From the NCBI GenBank assembly GCA_030654015.1, contig JAURYI010000123.1, forward strand, positions 1 to 64,000: a DNA stretch of 64,000 nt. Reading direction: 5' to 3'. Position 1 is the stretch's first letter. Every line of letters begins with the position of its first letter. This document shows positions 17,909 through 27,807 of this stretch, in pieces. This DNA is from Methylococcales bacterium (GTDB lineage Bacteria > Pseudomonadota > Gammaproteobacteria > Methylococcales > Methylomonadaceae). The notes below the pieces were generated by a model that saw only the letters and a list, made by a program, of their open reading frames with translations, was not told the origin of the DNA and ran no database searches. Both the position numbers and the translations under genes were made by a program.

Positions 17909-20602
17909 ATGAGAGATATTTTCCAGAGAATTATTAATAATATGATGGGGCAGTATGTGACGGTACTGTTGGTGTTAGGTGCTGTTAGTACCGTGACCTA
18001 TCTTATTCTTATTACTGATATTAGAGATCAGGAAGGCAATGCGCGACTCGTTAAAATGAGTACCGAACAGGGCTTGATGATTTCCGATATAAACATTGCG
18101 CTGACCCAGAAAACCTACCTTACCAACACTGCGGATCTGCATAAACTCAATGCGCGAGTTCTGTCTACGCAGCTGCAATTAACGCAAGACCACGAGGCTT
18201 TAAAATCAGGCTATCGCTTCGTTAAAGAAAAAGACCGCTTAATTCAAACGCGAGGTCAGTTATCACCAGAATTAAGAGCGTTGTATTTTGATGGCTCGAA
18301 CTCCATTGACCACTTAATGCACGCTTATCTGTCAATTGTTCGTGAGTTGCAACGAATGCCTGCTGATACGCTTAAGCTGGATAATGAAGCACTGAACAAA
18401 CTCCTGTTCACACTATCCCCTCCGTTATTAGATGCTCTGGACAGAGCCAGTTTATTACAGCAACGGCAAAGTGAATTTATGCTGGGTAGCACCGCTAACA
18501 AGCAAAATTTAATATTCACTATCTCGATAGGCACATTATTCCTCGTAGGTGCGTTGTTGCTACAGCCGATGGTGGCACGACTAAAAGACAGTGCGTTAAA
18601 AATGAAGCAGGAAAAAGCCTTTGCCGATAACGTTATTAACACCACCCAAGCCTTGATTATCGGTGTAGATCAACAAGGTAAAGTCGTTCTTTTTAACCAT
18701 TTCGCTGAAGAAAATAGCGGCTGGTCGGAAGAAGAAGTAAGGGGCAAAAACTTTTTTGAACAGTTTATTCCTGAAAAAGATCAAACAGAGCTGCTCAATT
18801 TATTTACCGACATGATGTCAGGGGCTGTTGAATATGCCGATGATATTGAAACGCAAATGCTGGTCAGTACCAACGACTTACTCAATATTATCTGGAGTCC
18901 GACGGTTATTAAGGAAGGAAAATCGGCAACACCAGTTATGTTTTTAGCCACTGGTCTGGATATTACCGATCGTAAAGAAGCCGAACAAAAAGTAACTAAA
19001 GCCAACGCTGAATTAGCCCAATTAACCAGCCGTTTACAAGGCGAGGTCAATTTGGCGGCAACCTTACAACGCTCTATTCTGCCCCCGCCACGCATTGATT
19101 TACCCGGTATGCAAGGTAAAGCGACCCTGCTCACTTCCAGTGAGGTAGGTGGTGATTATTACGATTATTATAAAGTCGCAGGACATCACAGTGTCTTGCT
19201 GATTGGTGATGTCAGTGGACATGGTGTGGCAGCGGGTACAATGGTGGGCGCGGCAAAAGCGGGTGTTTATCCGCTGATTCATGAAGGTATCACGTCCCCT
19301 ATCGAAATTCTTAATTCACTCAATGAAACCATGCGGGCAACCGCACAGCAATCGTTATTAATGACCATGGCGTGTTTAAGTCTGGATGCGCGGAACGGTA
19401 AACTAGTTTTTGCCAACGCGGGTCATGTACTGCCCTATTTACTCCGCCACAAAGCTAAACACTGGGAAATGTTAGAAGCCTCTGGTTTACCCTTAGGTAA
19501 AAGTATTGACTCCGATTACTCGGCAACCGCTATCGAACTCATGCTTGAAGTGGGCGACCGCTTATTTTTATACACAGATGGTCTGGCAGAAGAAGAATCA
19601 CCGACAGGTGAAGCATTTGGTTATGATCGTCTGGAAGCACTGCTGAATGCCAACGTAGATGCCGACCCTGAAACCTTGCACGACATCATCATGGATGCCC
19701 TGCGTATTCATTGCCGTGGCGCAGCGTATACCGATGACGTAACTATCGTTGTTGTGACTCACAGTGACCGCGTTATTCAAGCCGCCGCCACTAACGAAGT
19801 CAGCGATATTATCCGTATCTCCGAAAACTTTTATCGCCAAGGCGACCATCCTATTCCGCGTATATCCAAAGAATATGTGGTGTTTTTGGCAGAACACACT
19901 TATGCCGATTTACTGACCCGTTTCAGTCAGGACGGTATTTGCCGCATTTTACCCAGACACAATGATTTCTGTAAAAAACTGGGCTGGGAACATTTGCTCA
20001 ATCAGCATCATGAAACACCGAATGATGACTTATATGTACTGATTCCAGAAATGCCTGAATATCGTCAATTCCAATTGACGCATACGGAAGACAAAGTGTT
20101 CATTATGGAAGAGATACAATCATGGTTAAGGGATCATAAGCATTTACCCAGCGATCATATCGAAGCCTTGATGATTATTCTCGATGAAATGACGGAAAAC
20201 AGCTTATATGCAGCACCACGCGATGGTAAAGGTGTGGCTTACTATGTTAAAGGCGAATCTCGCACATTGTCCGAACACGAAGAAGTGCGCATTGATATTG
20301 CCGTGACTAAAGATATGCTGGGTTTGATGATTACTGATAACTGGGGAACACTCATGCCCAGCGTCTTCCTGAAAAACATTTCACACGCAATGAATGAAGG
20401 GGTTGAAGCAGGTATCGGTGGTGCGGGTTTATACATGATGTGGCGTTTATCGGACTACTTACAAATTCGCGTCCATCCCCAAAAACGCACCCAAGTGACT
20501 ACGCTATGGAATATCAACGGCGTTATTGATATGAACGTCGATTCAGGTATTCAATTTCTTTATCACAGCGAGTATGAAGCCGCTTATCAGAACAGAGCAT
20601 AA
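17909..20602 (+). CDS. Membrane PAS - PP2C (SpoIIE) phosphatase with C-terminal HATPase_c-like (anti-sigma kinase type) domain
   Basis: Two TM segments; PAS (FADNVINTTQALIIGVDQQGKVVLFNHFAEE); SpoIIE (SSEVGGDYYDYYKVAGHHSVLLIGDVSGHGVAAGTMVGAAKAG); HATPase N-box ILDEMTENSLYAAPRDG, LMITDNWG, AGIGGAGLYMMW. Confidence 0.88.
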   Translation: MRDIFQRIINNMMGQYVTVLLVLGAVSTVTYLILITDIRDQEGNARLVKMSTEQGLMISDINIALTQKTYLTNTADLHKLNARVLSTQLQLTQDHEALKSGYRFVKEKDRLIQTRGQLSPELRALYFDGSNSIDHLMHAYLSIVRELQRMPADTLKLDNEALNKLLFTLSPPLLDALDRASLLQQRQSEFMLGSTANKQNLIFTISIGTLFLVGALLLQPMVARLKDSALKMKQEKAFADNVINTTQALIIGVDQQGKVVLFNHFAEENSGWSEEEVRGKNFFEQFIPEKDQTELLNLFTDMMSGAVEYADDIETQMLVSTNDLLNIIWSPTVIKEGKSATPVMFLATGLDITDRKEAEQKVTKANAELAQLTSRLQGEVNLAATLQRSILPPPRIDLPGMQGKATLLTSSEVGGDYYDYYKVAGHHSVLLIGDVSGHGVAAGTMVGAAKAGVYPLIHEGITSPIEILNSLNETMRATAQQSLLMTMACLSLDARNGKLVFANAGHVLPYLLRHKAKHWEMLEASGLPLGKSIDSDYSATAIELMLEVGDRLFLYTDGLAEEESPTGEAFGYDRLEALLNANVDADPETLHDIIMDALRIHCRGAAYTDDVTIVVVTHSDRVIQAAATNEVSDIIRISENFYRQGDHPIPRISKEYVVFLAEHTYADLLTRFSQDGICRILPRHNDFCKKLGWEHLLNQHHETPNDDLYVLIPEMPEYRQFQLTHTEDKVFIMEEIQSWLRDHKHLPSDHIEALMIILDEMTENSLYAAPRDGKGVAYYVKGESRTLSEHEEVRIDIAVTKDMLGLMITDNWGTLMPSVFLKNISHAMNEGVEAGIGGAGLYMMWRLSDYLQIRVHPQKRTQVTTLWNINGVIDMNVDSGIQFLYHSEYEAAYQNRA

Positions 20603-20604
20603 CC

Positions 20605-21729
20605 ATGACAACTACTTTTACTATTCAACCGATTACTGGAAAAGACTACCACTACGACTTCATCGGCTCCATTGATGCCACCTGTGCCGAACAACTGGAA
20701 TCGTTATCCACAGTACCGCCCGAATCTCATGTATTGCTCGACTTCAGCCAAGTTGAACGAGTCAACTCCATGGGCTTATCCTTATTGCTGAAATTATTTG
20801 AACAATGGGAAGGCAAAAGTATCCGTGTCGAAGTGCAACATCTCAATCGCATGGTTAATATGTTGTTTAAAATTACAGGCTTAGGGCGTTTTGTACTCAC
20901 CGAAGGGCAAACGGGCGACGCGGTATCAGGCACATCAGCCGTTAATCCCGAACCCCCGCGCCACAGCGAACATGATGCACTGATACACGCTAAAACCACG
21001 ACCAGCGATAAACTGAATTTTGTTGCCAGTTTGCAATCAGGACAACAACTGACAGGCTGGTATTTATTAAACACCTACCTGCAACGCCGCTTGACCCGTG
21101 CGATTCATTTTGACCAGTCAGTTGACACCCCTGACCCCAGCAGCACCGACTTGTTATTTGCCAAACCGTTTGAAGCCTGTTTGATGATTAGAAAACACGG
21201 CTTTATCCCCGTGATGCGCCCTATCGCCGAAGTCGATGAAGTCGTTATCCTCACCCGCGCCGATGATGAACGTGAGCTAAAAGATTACGCAGGTGTAACA
21301 GTCGGCACAGCAACCGAAGGCAGTTTTGTGTATCTGCTCGGACGGTTTTTATGTGATGAAAACGGCTTGGATTCCTCTAAACTGACTTTTGAATTTTCGG
21401 GTAATGAAATCAAAGCCCTGCAATCGCTGATACGCAAAAAATGCGATGTATTGTTTATGCTGAAAAAAACCTACGAAGGTCTATCCTCATTCAGCCGTAG
21501 CAATGTGCGCAAACTGGATGAAAGCGTTACCGATTTTGCCTGTCATTTGTTTTGTGTCGCCCCGCATTTAAAAGCTGAAAGTCAGGCATTTATTGATGTC
21601 TTAATGGCAATGGAAAATGACGAACAAGGCAAAGAAATTCTAAAAGACATTCAAATTCAAGGCTGGACTAAACCAGAAGAAGGCGAATTAAAAATGTTAC
21701 AAATGGTTTATGACAAATACGTCAGCTAA
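20605..21729 (+). CDS. STAS domain fused to a PhnD-like / type 2 periplasmic-binding-fold domain, no signal peptide
   Basis: N-terminal STAS (SHVLLDFSQVERVNSMGLSLLLKLFEQWEGKSIRVEVQHLNRMVNMLFKITGLGRFV); C-terminal FVASLQSGQQLTGWYLLNTYLQRRL...TDLLFAKPFEACLMIRKHGFIPVMRPIAEVDEVVILTR...YAGVTVGTATEGSFVYLLGRFL. Confidence 0.75.
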   Translation: MTTTFTIQPITGKDYHYDFIGSIDATCAEQLESLSTVPPESHVLLDFSQVERVNSMGLSLLLKLFEQWEGKSIRVEVQHLNRMVNMLFKITGLGRFVLTEGQTGDAVSGTSAVNPEPPRHSEHDALIHAKTTTSDKLNFVASLQSGQQLTGWYLLNTYLQRRLTRAIHFDQSVDTPDPSSTDLLFAKPFEACLMIRKHGFIPVMRPIAEVDEVVILTRADDERELKDYAGVTVGTATEGSFVYLLGRFLCDENGLDSSKLTFEFSGNEIKALQSLIRKKCDVLFMLKKTYEGLSSFSRSNVRKLDESVTDFACHLFCVAPHLKAESQAFIDVLMAMENDEQGKEILKDIQIQGWTKPEEGELKMLQMVYDKYVS

Positions 21730-21833
21730 CTGATGTTTTACAGGAGTACAAACCCAAGTTTGTACTCCTAACCTGAGCCGCCACGCGGCTTTTTTCTAGT
21801 CAAATTTCCCGCTTTTCCCGCACAAATCAGCGC

Positions 21834-21920
21834 GTAGGATGTGCCGACGATAGAAGGCGCATCAATCCAAACAAACGATTGCTATGTGAATGATGCGCCT
21901 CGTGCCTCGGCACATCCTAC
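21834..21920. repeat. Nested palindromic intergenic element
   Basis: gtaggatgtgccga / tcggcacatcctac outer arms and aggcgcatca (21855-21864) / tgatgcgcct (21891-21900) inner arms. Confidence 0.8.
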
Positions 21921-21996
21921 ATTTGGCGCATCTTACGGGTTGTAATTACGAACAGTGATGGTAAGGTTGTCACTGTTATAAACGGAAAACGTTAAA

Positions 21997-22293
21997 ATGA
22001 ACGATTATGATTTGCGTCAATTGACTAAGATGCGCCAACAGATAGATTCATATCGTAGTGGGGGTATAGGTTTAAATGTTTTGATTGCGGATTTAATATT
22101 CTTACGCGATGCGTTAACCGCAGTAAATACGGAGTGGGAGCGTGGATTTACCAATTGTATTGTAAATTTTGAATCAGCTTACTCTTATGCAATTGAGAAA
22201 AACTCAGGTAAGCTGGATGAAATGACTCGAAAAATTGTAGATGATACAATTCCTATGTTATTGGATTTAACCCGTAAGATGGGTAGCTCGTAG
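21997..22293 (+). CDS. Hypothetical small protein
   Basis: 98 aa, plausible helical composition (MNDYDLRQLTKMRQQIDSYRSGGIGLNVLIADLIFLRDALTAVNTEW...); family not recognised. Confidence 0.6.
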   Translation: MNDYDLRQLTKMRQQIDSYRSGGIGLNVLIADLIFLRDALTAVNTEWERGFTNCIVNFESAYSYAIEKNSGKLDEMTRKIVDDTIPMLLDLTRKMGSS

Positions 22294-22377
22294 ATACCGT
22301 CTTGCTGACAAAAACGCAAGTAATAATTAAACGGTATAGTTTAGGTCAAAAGGTTGCCCTGATTTTAAGCGGCGTAG

Positions 22378-22407
22378 GTTGGGTTGCCGTCTTTTTGGCA
22401 ACCCAAC
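22378..22407. repeat. Hairpin repeat gttgggttgcc...ggcaacccaac
   Basis: 11-bp perfect arms; related arms recur at 22456-22481, 22603-22631 and 23338-23366. Confidence 0.75.
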
Positions 22408-22455
22408 ACAATCACGCACAATTATGATTGCAAACGTTATTTGTTCATCGTGTTT

Positions 22456-22595
22456 GTTGGGTTGCAAAAAGCCGCAACCCAAACTACCAGCTATAAATCC
22501 CAACATTTTGCACCACAAAAAAATCATCCACCCTGCGGCTTTTTCTGCACGAATAACCTCTAGCTCCACCAATTCTTGTTCCATCATCTCAGCAG
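22456..22595 (-). pseudogene. Duplicated 3' tail of rbgA plus downstream hairpin
   Basis: Near-identical to 23338-23507: gttgggttgcaaaaagccgcaac...ccagctataaatcccaacattttgcaccacaa...aatcatccaccctgcggctttttct...ttccatcatctcag. Encodes EMMEQELVELEVIRAEKAA out of context. Confidence 0.88.
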
Positions 22596-22640
22596 CCCGT
22601 AGGTTGGGTAGAGCGATAGGCGAAACCCAACAACACCTTT

Positions 22641-22970
22641 TCACTCAAATAATTCAGCATGAGTGCCAGCGCGTACAAAGATAATCCGCTCATCGGCACT
22701 GCTTTTTTCTACTTTGTAAATCAACAAAAAGTCGCCGCCAATGTGGCATTCTCTGTGTTTAGACCATTGCCCTGTGAGCGGGTGATCTAGCCATTGCTCA
22801 GGCAGTGGTTCAGCGTTCTCAATCAGTAGCAACATGACTTTTTTAAGCCGATTCATGTCATACCGCCCACTATGGCTGATGCGTTCCCAATCTTTGGTAA
22901 ATTCTTTGGTGCGGGTAAAGTCTCGCGGCGGATTAGTGTGTTTACTCTTTGCCGACTTTTTCGAGGTCAT
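22641..22970 (-). CDS. RelE/YafQ-type toxin
   Basis: RDFTRTKEFTKDWERISHSGRYDMNRLKKVMLLLIENAEPLPEQWLDHPLTGQWSKHRECHIGGDFLLIYKVEK...IIFVRAGTHAELFE; probable ATG at 22970 overlaps the antitoxin 3' end. Confidence 0.88.
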   Translation of the reverse strand: MTSKKSAKSKHTNPPRDFTRTKEFTKDWERISHSGRYDMNRLKKVMLLLIENAEPLPEQWLDHPLTGQWSKHRECHIGGDFLLIYKVEKSSADERIIFVRAGTHAELFE

Positions 22971-23232
22971 CAAATAATTCCTGAACGGTGGCAAAGTGTG
23001 GCAAAGAGCCTGAGTCAGCTTCTTGCATCGCAGCGCGTGTTACAGTATTAGGGGCTTTAACCGCAAACGGTAAGCCGTTTTGAGCGACAACCTGATGCAA
23101 AAATAAACGCACAGCTTCCGATACGTTAAGACCGCAAGACGCTAAAATTCGCGTGGCATTTTCTTTTAAGTCGGGTTCTATACGCGACCGTATTTCGGTC
23201 ACTTTAAGTGGGTGTGAAAGTGTGTTTGGCAT
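22942..23232 (-). CDS. RelB/DinJ-type antitoxin
   Basis: VTEIRSRIEPDLKENATRILASCGLNVSEAVRLFLHQVVAQNGLPFAV ribbon-helix-helix type; upstream of and overlapping the toxin. Confidence 0.9.
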   Translation of the reverse strand: MPNTLSHPLKVTEIRSRIEPDLKENATRILASCGLNVSEAVRLFLHQVVAQNGLPFAVKAPNTVTRAAMQEADSGSLPHFATVQELFDDLEKVGKE

Positions 23233-23407
23233 AATATTACTCCTATAATGTAGCTACAGTTTAACATGAGCTATTTGCGTAAGTTAATGGTTATTTTTAT
23301 TTGCCTCATTTACTCATTTGATTAAATGAGCTGGTAGGTTGGGTTGCAAAAAGCCGCAACCTAACCTACCAGCTATAAATCCCAACATTTTGCACCACAA
23401 CAAAAAA

Positions 23408-24325
23408 TCATCCACCCTGCGGCTTTTTCTTTCTCGCCAATTTCTTCGCGGCTTTTTCTGCTCGAATAACCTCTAACTCCACCAATTCTTGTTCCATCAT
23501 CTCAGGCGTTTCCAGCGTGATTCTGCCTAGCGTTCCCGCGCGGTATTCCGCTAATAAAATTTTCGCCGCTTTGTCCATTTCCACGCGCCCGCCTGAACGC
23601 AAACAGCCGCGTTGGGTGCCGATGATTTTGACCAGATCTTCTTCTTTTTCGGGCAAGGTGTCTAATTGAAAACGCGCTTTGAGTAAATCGGGATAATGGC
23701 GCAACAAAAAATCGGCGGCAAAATAGGCGATGTCGTCATGGTCTATCGCGGTGTCGCGAATCGCGCCTGTGGTCGCTAGACGATAACCGCTGTTACGGTT
23801 TTCGATATTGCCCCACAATAAACCCGGCATATCGAACAAAATAATGCCGTTACCCAAATCAATGCGCTGCTGCATTTTGGTAATCGCAGGTTCATTGCCT
23901 GTTTTGGCAATCATGCGCCCTGCAACGATGTTAATTAAGGTCGATTTACCGACATTGGGAATACCCATAATCAACGCGGTAATCTGTTTGCCGCTTTCTA
24001 CTTTTTCAGGCAGCATTTTGTGGCATAAATCGGACAGTTGGCGGATTTTTTCGGGGGTTTTACTGGTGACAGCCAAGGTTTTTACGCCTTGTTCCTGCTC
24101 TAAATACGTTTGCCAGATGTGCGTCATGTCAGGGTCGGCTAAATCGCTTTTACTGAGCACTTTAATATAAGGTTTGTCGCCGCGTAAGCGGGCAATCATC
24201 GGGTTTTGACTACTGAACGGAATACGCGCATCAAGGACTTCGATAATTAAATCGACCTGAGGCAAAATTTCTTTTACCTCTTTGCTCGCCTTGTGCATGT
24301 GACCGGGATACCACTGAATAAGCAT
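23408..24325 (-). CDS. ylqF: Ribosome biogenesis GTPase YlqF/RbgA
   Basis: Circularly permuted GTPase: WYPGHMHKASKEVKEILPQVDLIIEVLDARIPFSSQNP, KSDLAD, MGIPNVGKSTLIN, DMPGLLWG. Confidence 0.95.
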   Translation of the reverse strand: MLIQWYPGHMHKASKEVKEILPQVDLIIEVLDARIPFSSQNPMIARLRGDKPYIKVLSKSDLADPDMTHIWQTYLEQEQGVKTLAVTSKTPEKIRQLSDLCHKMLPEKVESGKQITALIMGIPNVGKSTLINIVAGRMIAKTGNEPAITKMQQRIDLGNGIILFDMPGLLWGNIENRNSGYRLATTGAIRDTAIDHDDIAYFAADFLLRHYPDLLKARFQLDTLPEKEEDLVKIIGTQRGCLRSGGRVEMDKAAKILLAEYRAGTLGRITLETPEMMEQELVELEVIRAEKAAKKLARKKKPQGG

Positions 24326-24385
24326 AATGTTTTTGAATAGATATGCGTAAAATACGCTGTAAAACTAACAAGATAACAGAAAATC

Positions 24386-24991
24386 ATGAAACCCATCACG
24401 CTAACAAGCAGTTTTTACGCCTATCTGTCACGATTACGCTGGATTAAACGCTGGGGACTCAAGCGCAATGCGCACGAAGAAAATGTGATGGAACACAGTT
24501 GGGAGGTGTCCGTGATTGCTCACACGCTGGCATTAATCAAAAATCGTTATTACGACGGCACGGTGGATGCCAATGCGGTGGCAACAGCGGCGTTATATCA
24601 CGACATCACCGAAGTCATCACAGGCGATTTACCGACACCGATTAAATACCATTCCGCCGAAATCAACGCCGCCTATAAACAAATCGAACAACGCGCCGAA
24701 GTTGAATTATTGGCGTTATTGCCTGAAAAATTACAAGATGATTTTCGCGCCCTGATTCAGCGTGAGCAAATCCCCGCCGCCCACGCCGAACTGATAAAAG
24801 CTGCCGATAAAATCTCTGCGTATTTAAAATGTCAGGCGGAATTAAAAGCAGGCAACCGTGAATTTGAAACCGCCGCCGAGCAATTGGCGTTAAAAATCGC
24901 CGAATCGGAACAACCCGAAGTGATTTTTTTTATGCAGGTGTTTGTCCCTAGCTGTAAATTGACGTTAGATGGATTAATGAAGACTTATTGA
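24386..24991 (+). CDS. yfbR: 5'-deoxynucleotidase (YfbR-like HD domain)
   Basis: SSFYAYLSRLRWIKRWGLKRNAHEENVMEHSWEVSVIAHTLALI...ALYHDITEVITGDLPTPIKY. Confidence 0.92.
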   Translation: MKPITLTSSFYAYLSRLRWIKRWGLKRNAHEENVMEHSWEVSVIAHTLALIKNRYYDGTVDANAVATAALYHDITEVITGDLPTPIKYHSAEINAAYKQIEQRAEVELLALLPEKLQDDFRALIQREQIPAAHAELIKAADKISAYLKCQAELKAGNREFETAAEQLALKIAESEQPEVIFFMQVFVPSCKLTLDGLMKTY

Positions 24992-25064
24992 GGGGCGAGG
25001 GTTACGCTATGCTAACTGGGACATACGAACGCCAACACCTGATGATTTTATGCACACCTAACTT

Positions 25065-25238
25065 ATGCACATAGATCCTTTCACCATTGTTATTTTCAAT
25101 ATTTTTGTGTCATTAATAATGTGTGTTTGCTTATTCGTAGTCTCACGAGGGCATTTAACCGATGTCAACGGGATTCGGCACTGGGCAATAGCGTTAGTCT
25201 TACAGTGCATCGGTTATATTTTATCAGGCAAAAGGTAA
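25065..25238 (+). pseudogene. Truncated N-terminus of a membrane GGDEF-type (diguanylate cyclase) protein
   Basis: Frame from 25065: MHIDPFTIVIFNIFVSLIMCVCLFVVSRGHLTDVNGIRHWAIALVLQCIGYILSGKR*, resembling the N-terminal TM region of GGDEF proteins; no catalytic domain follows before guaB. Confidence 0.5.
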
Positions 25239-25417
25239 CGGACGTAGCTGTTTTGCTTATTTTTCACCAACAGGCAACGAGCAGTAATCACGGTTATCAG
25301 CCAATAGTGATGCCGATAATAACGCTATTTACCTGCTTCATATCGCTTATACGCTTTTTTCATACAATAGACGCTAACACACCGTATAATGCACGGTTAT
25401 TTTACTGACTTGCCTAG

Positions 25418-26890
<1,473 letters not shown>

Positions 26891-26898
26891 AGCTGACA

Positions 26899-26940
26899 TA
26901 AAAAAGCCCTCTGCATGATGAATGCAGAGGGCTTTTTATT
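26899..26940. terminator. Bidirectional terminator between convergent guaB and sodB
   Basis: aaaaaagccctctgcat gatga atgcagagggctttttatt. Confidence 0.92.
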
Positions 26941-26974
26941 TAGCGGAAAAAACGTGTTTTTTACGCCTTGTGAT

Positions 26975-27556
26975 TTACGCTGCGTAATTGCTAGCGGCAA
27001 AATCCCAGTTAGCCAATACCCAGAACGCTTCCAGATATTTTGGACGCACGTTACGGAAATCAATGTAATAAGCGTGTTCCCAGACATCACAAGTCAATAA
27101 AGGTGTTTGACCTGCTGTTAATGGGCAGCCTGCGTTGCTGGTGCTGACTAAAGCTAAACTGCCGTCTGCATTTTTAACCAACCACGCCCAGCCTGAACCG
27201 AAGGTAGTCACTGCGCATTTAGTGAATTCTTCTTTGAATTGTTCAAAAGAACCGAATGTATCGTTGATAGCATCGGCTAACGCGCCAGTAGGTTGACCTG
27301 CACCCTTTGGTGTTAAGCTGTTCCAGTAGAACGTGTGATTCCAGATTTGTGCTGCATTATTAAAAATACCGCCAGACGATTTTAGAATAATATCTTCTAA
27401 TGATGCACTTTCAAACTCAGTTCCCGGCACTAAATTGTTCAGGTTGGTGACATAAGTTTGATGATGTTTACCATAATGAAACTCGATGGTTTCAGCAGAA
27501 ATATAAGGTGCTAATGCGTCGTTAGCATACGGTAAAGCAGGAAGTTCAAAAGCCAT
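26975..27556 (-). CDS. sodB: Superoxide dismutase [Fe] (canonical, cytoplasmic)
   Basis: [75 protein letters not shown]. Confidence 0.97.
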   Translation of the reverse strand: MAFELPALPYANDALAPYISAETIEFHYGKHHQTYVTNLNNLVPGTEFESASLEDIILKSSGGIFNNAAQIWNHTFYWNSLTPKGAGQPTGALADAINDTFGSFEQFKEEFTKCAVTTFGSGWAWLVKNADGSLALVSTSNAGCPLTAGQTPLLTCDVWEHAYYIDFRNVRPKYLEAFWVLANWDFAASNYAA

Positions 27557-27807
27557 GAGTGTCTCCTAAAAGAAAAGTTAAGTGCAATCTTGCTAAGAAA
27601 ACTACCAGTAAAACAGAAATACCCAGTAATTTAATAGGTATAACTTTAGCATTGCTGGGCAATTAAATAAAGAGCGGCTTTGTGCAGGCAGAACAATCAC
27701 ACTAAAATGCTGTCATTAGTGTAACGGGTTAAGCAGGTGCTTTTTACCGTCGAGCATGATCTCGCAACCGATTTAAACCCCAGCCCATTCTACTTCATGT
27801 TAAAACG

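Noticed and set aside
22327-22644. 105-aa minus-strand ORF with EMMEQELVELEVIRAEKAA
   Set aside because: Chance ORF created by the duplicated rbgA tail and hairpin repeats; not a separate gene.
25121-25408. 95-aa plus-strand ORF
   Set aside because: The neighbouring frame (25065-25238) matches a GGDEF-protein N-terminus better; this ORF looks like an out-of-frame reading of the decayed gene.
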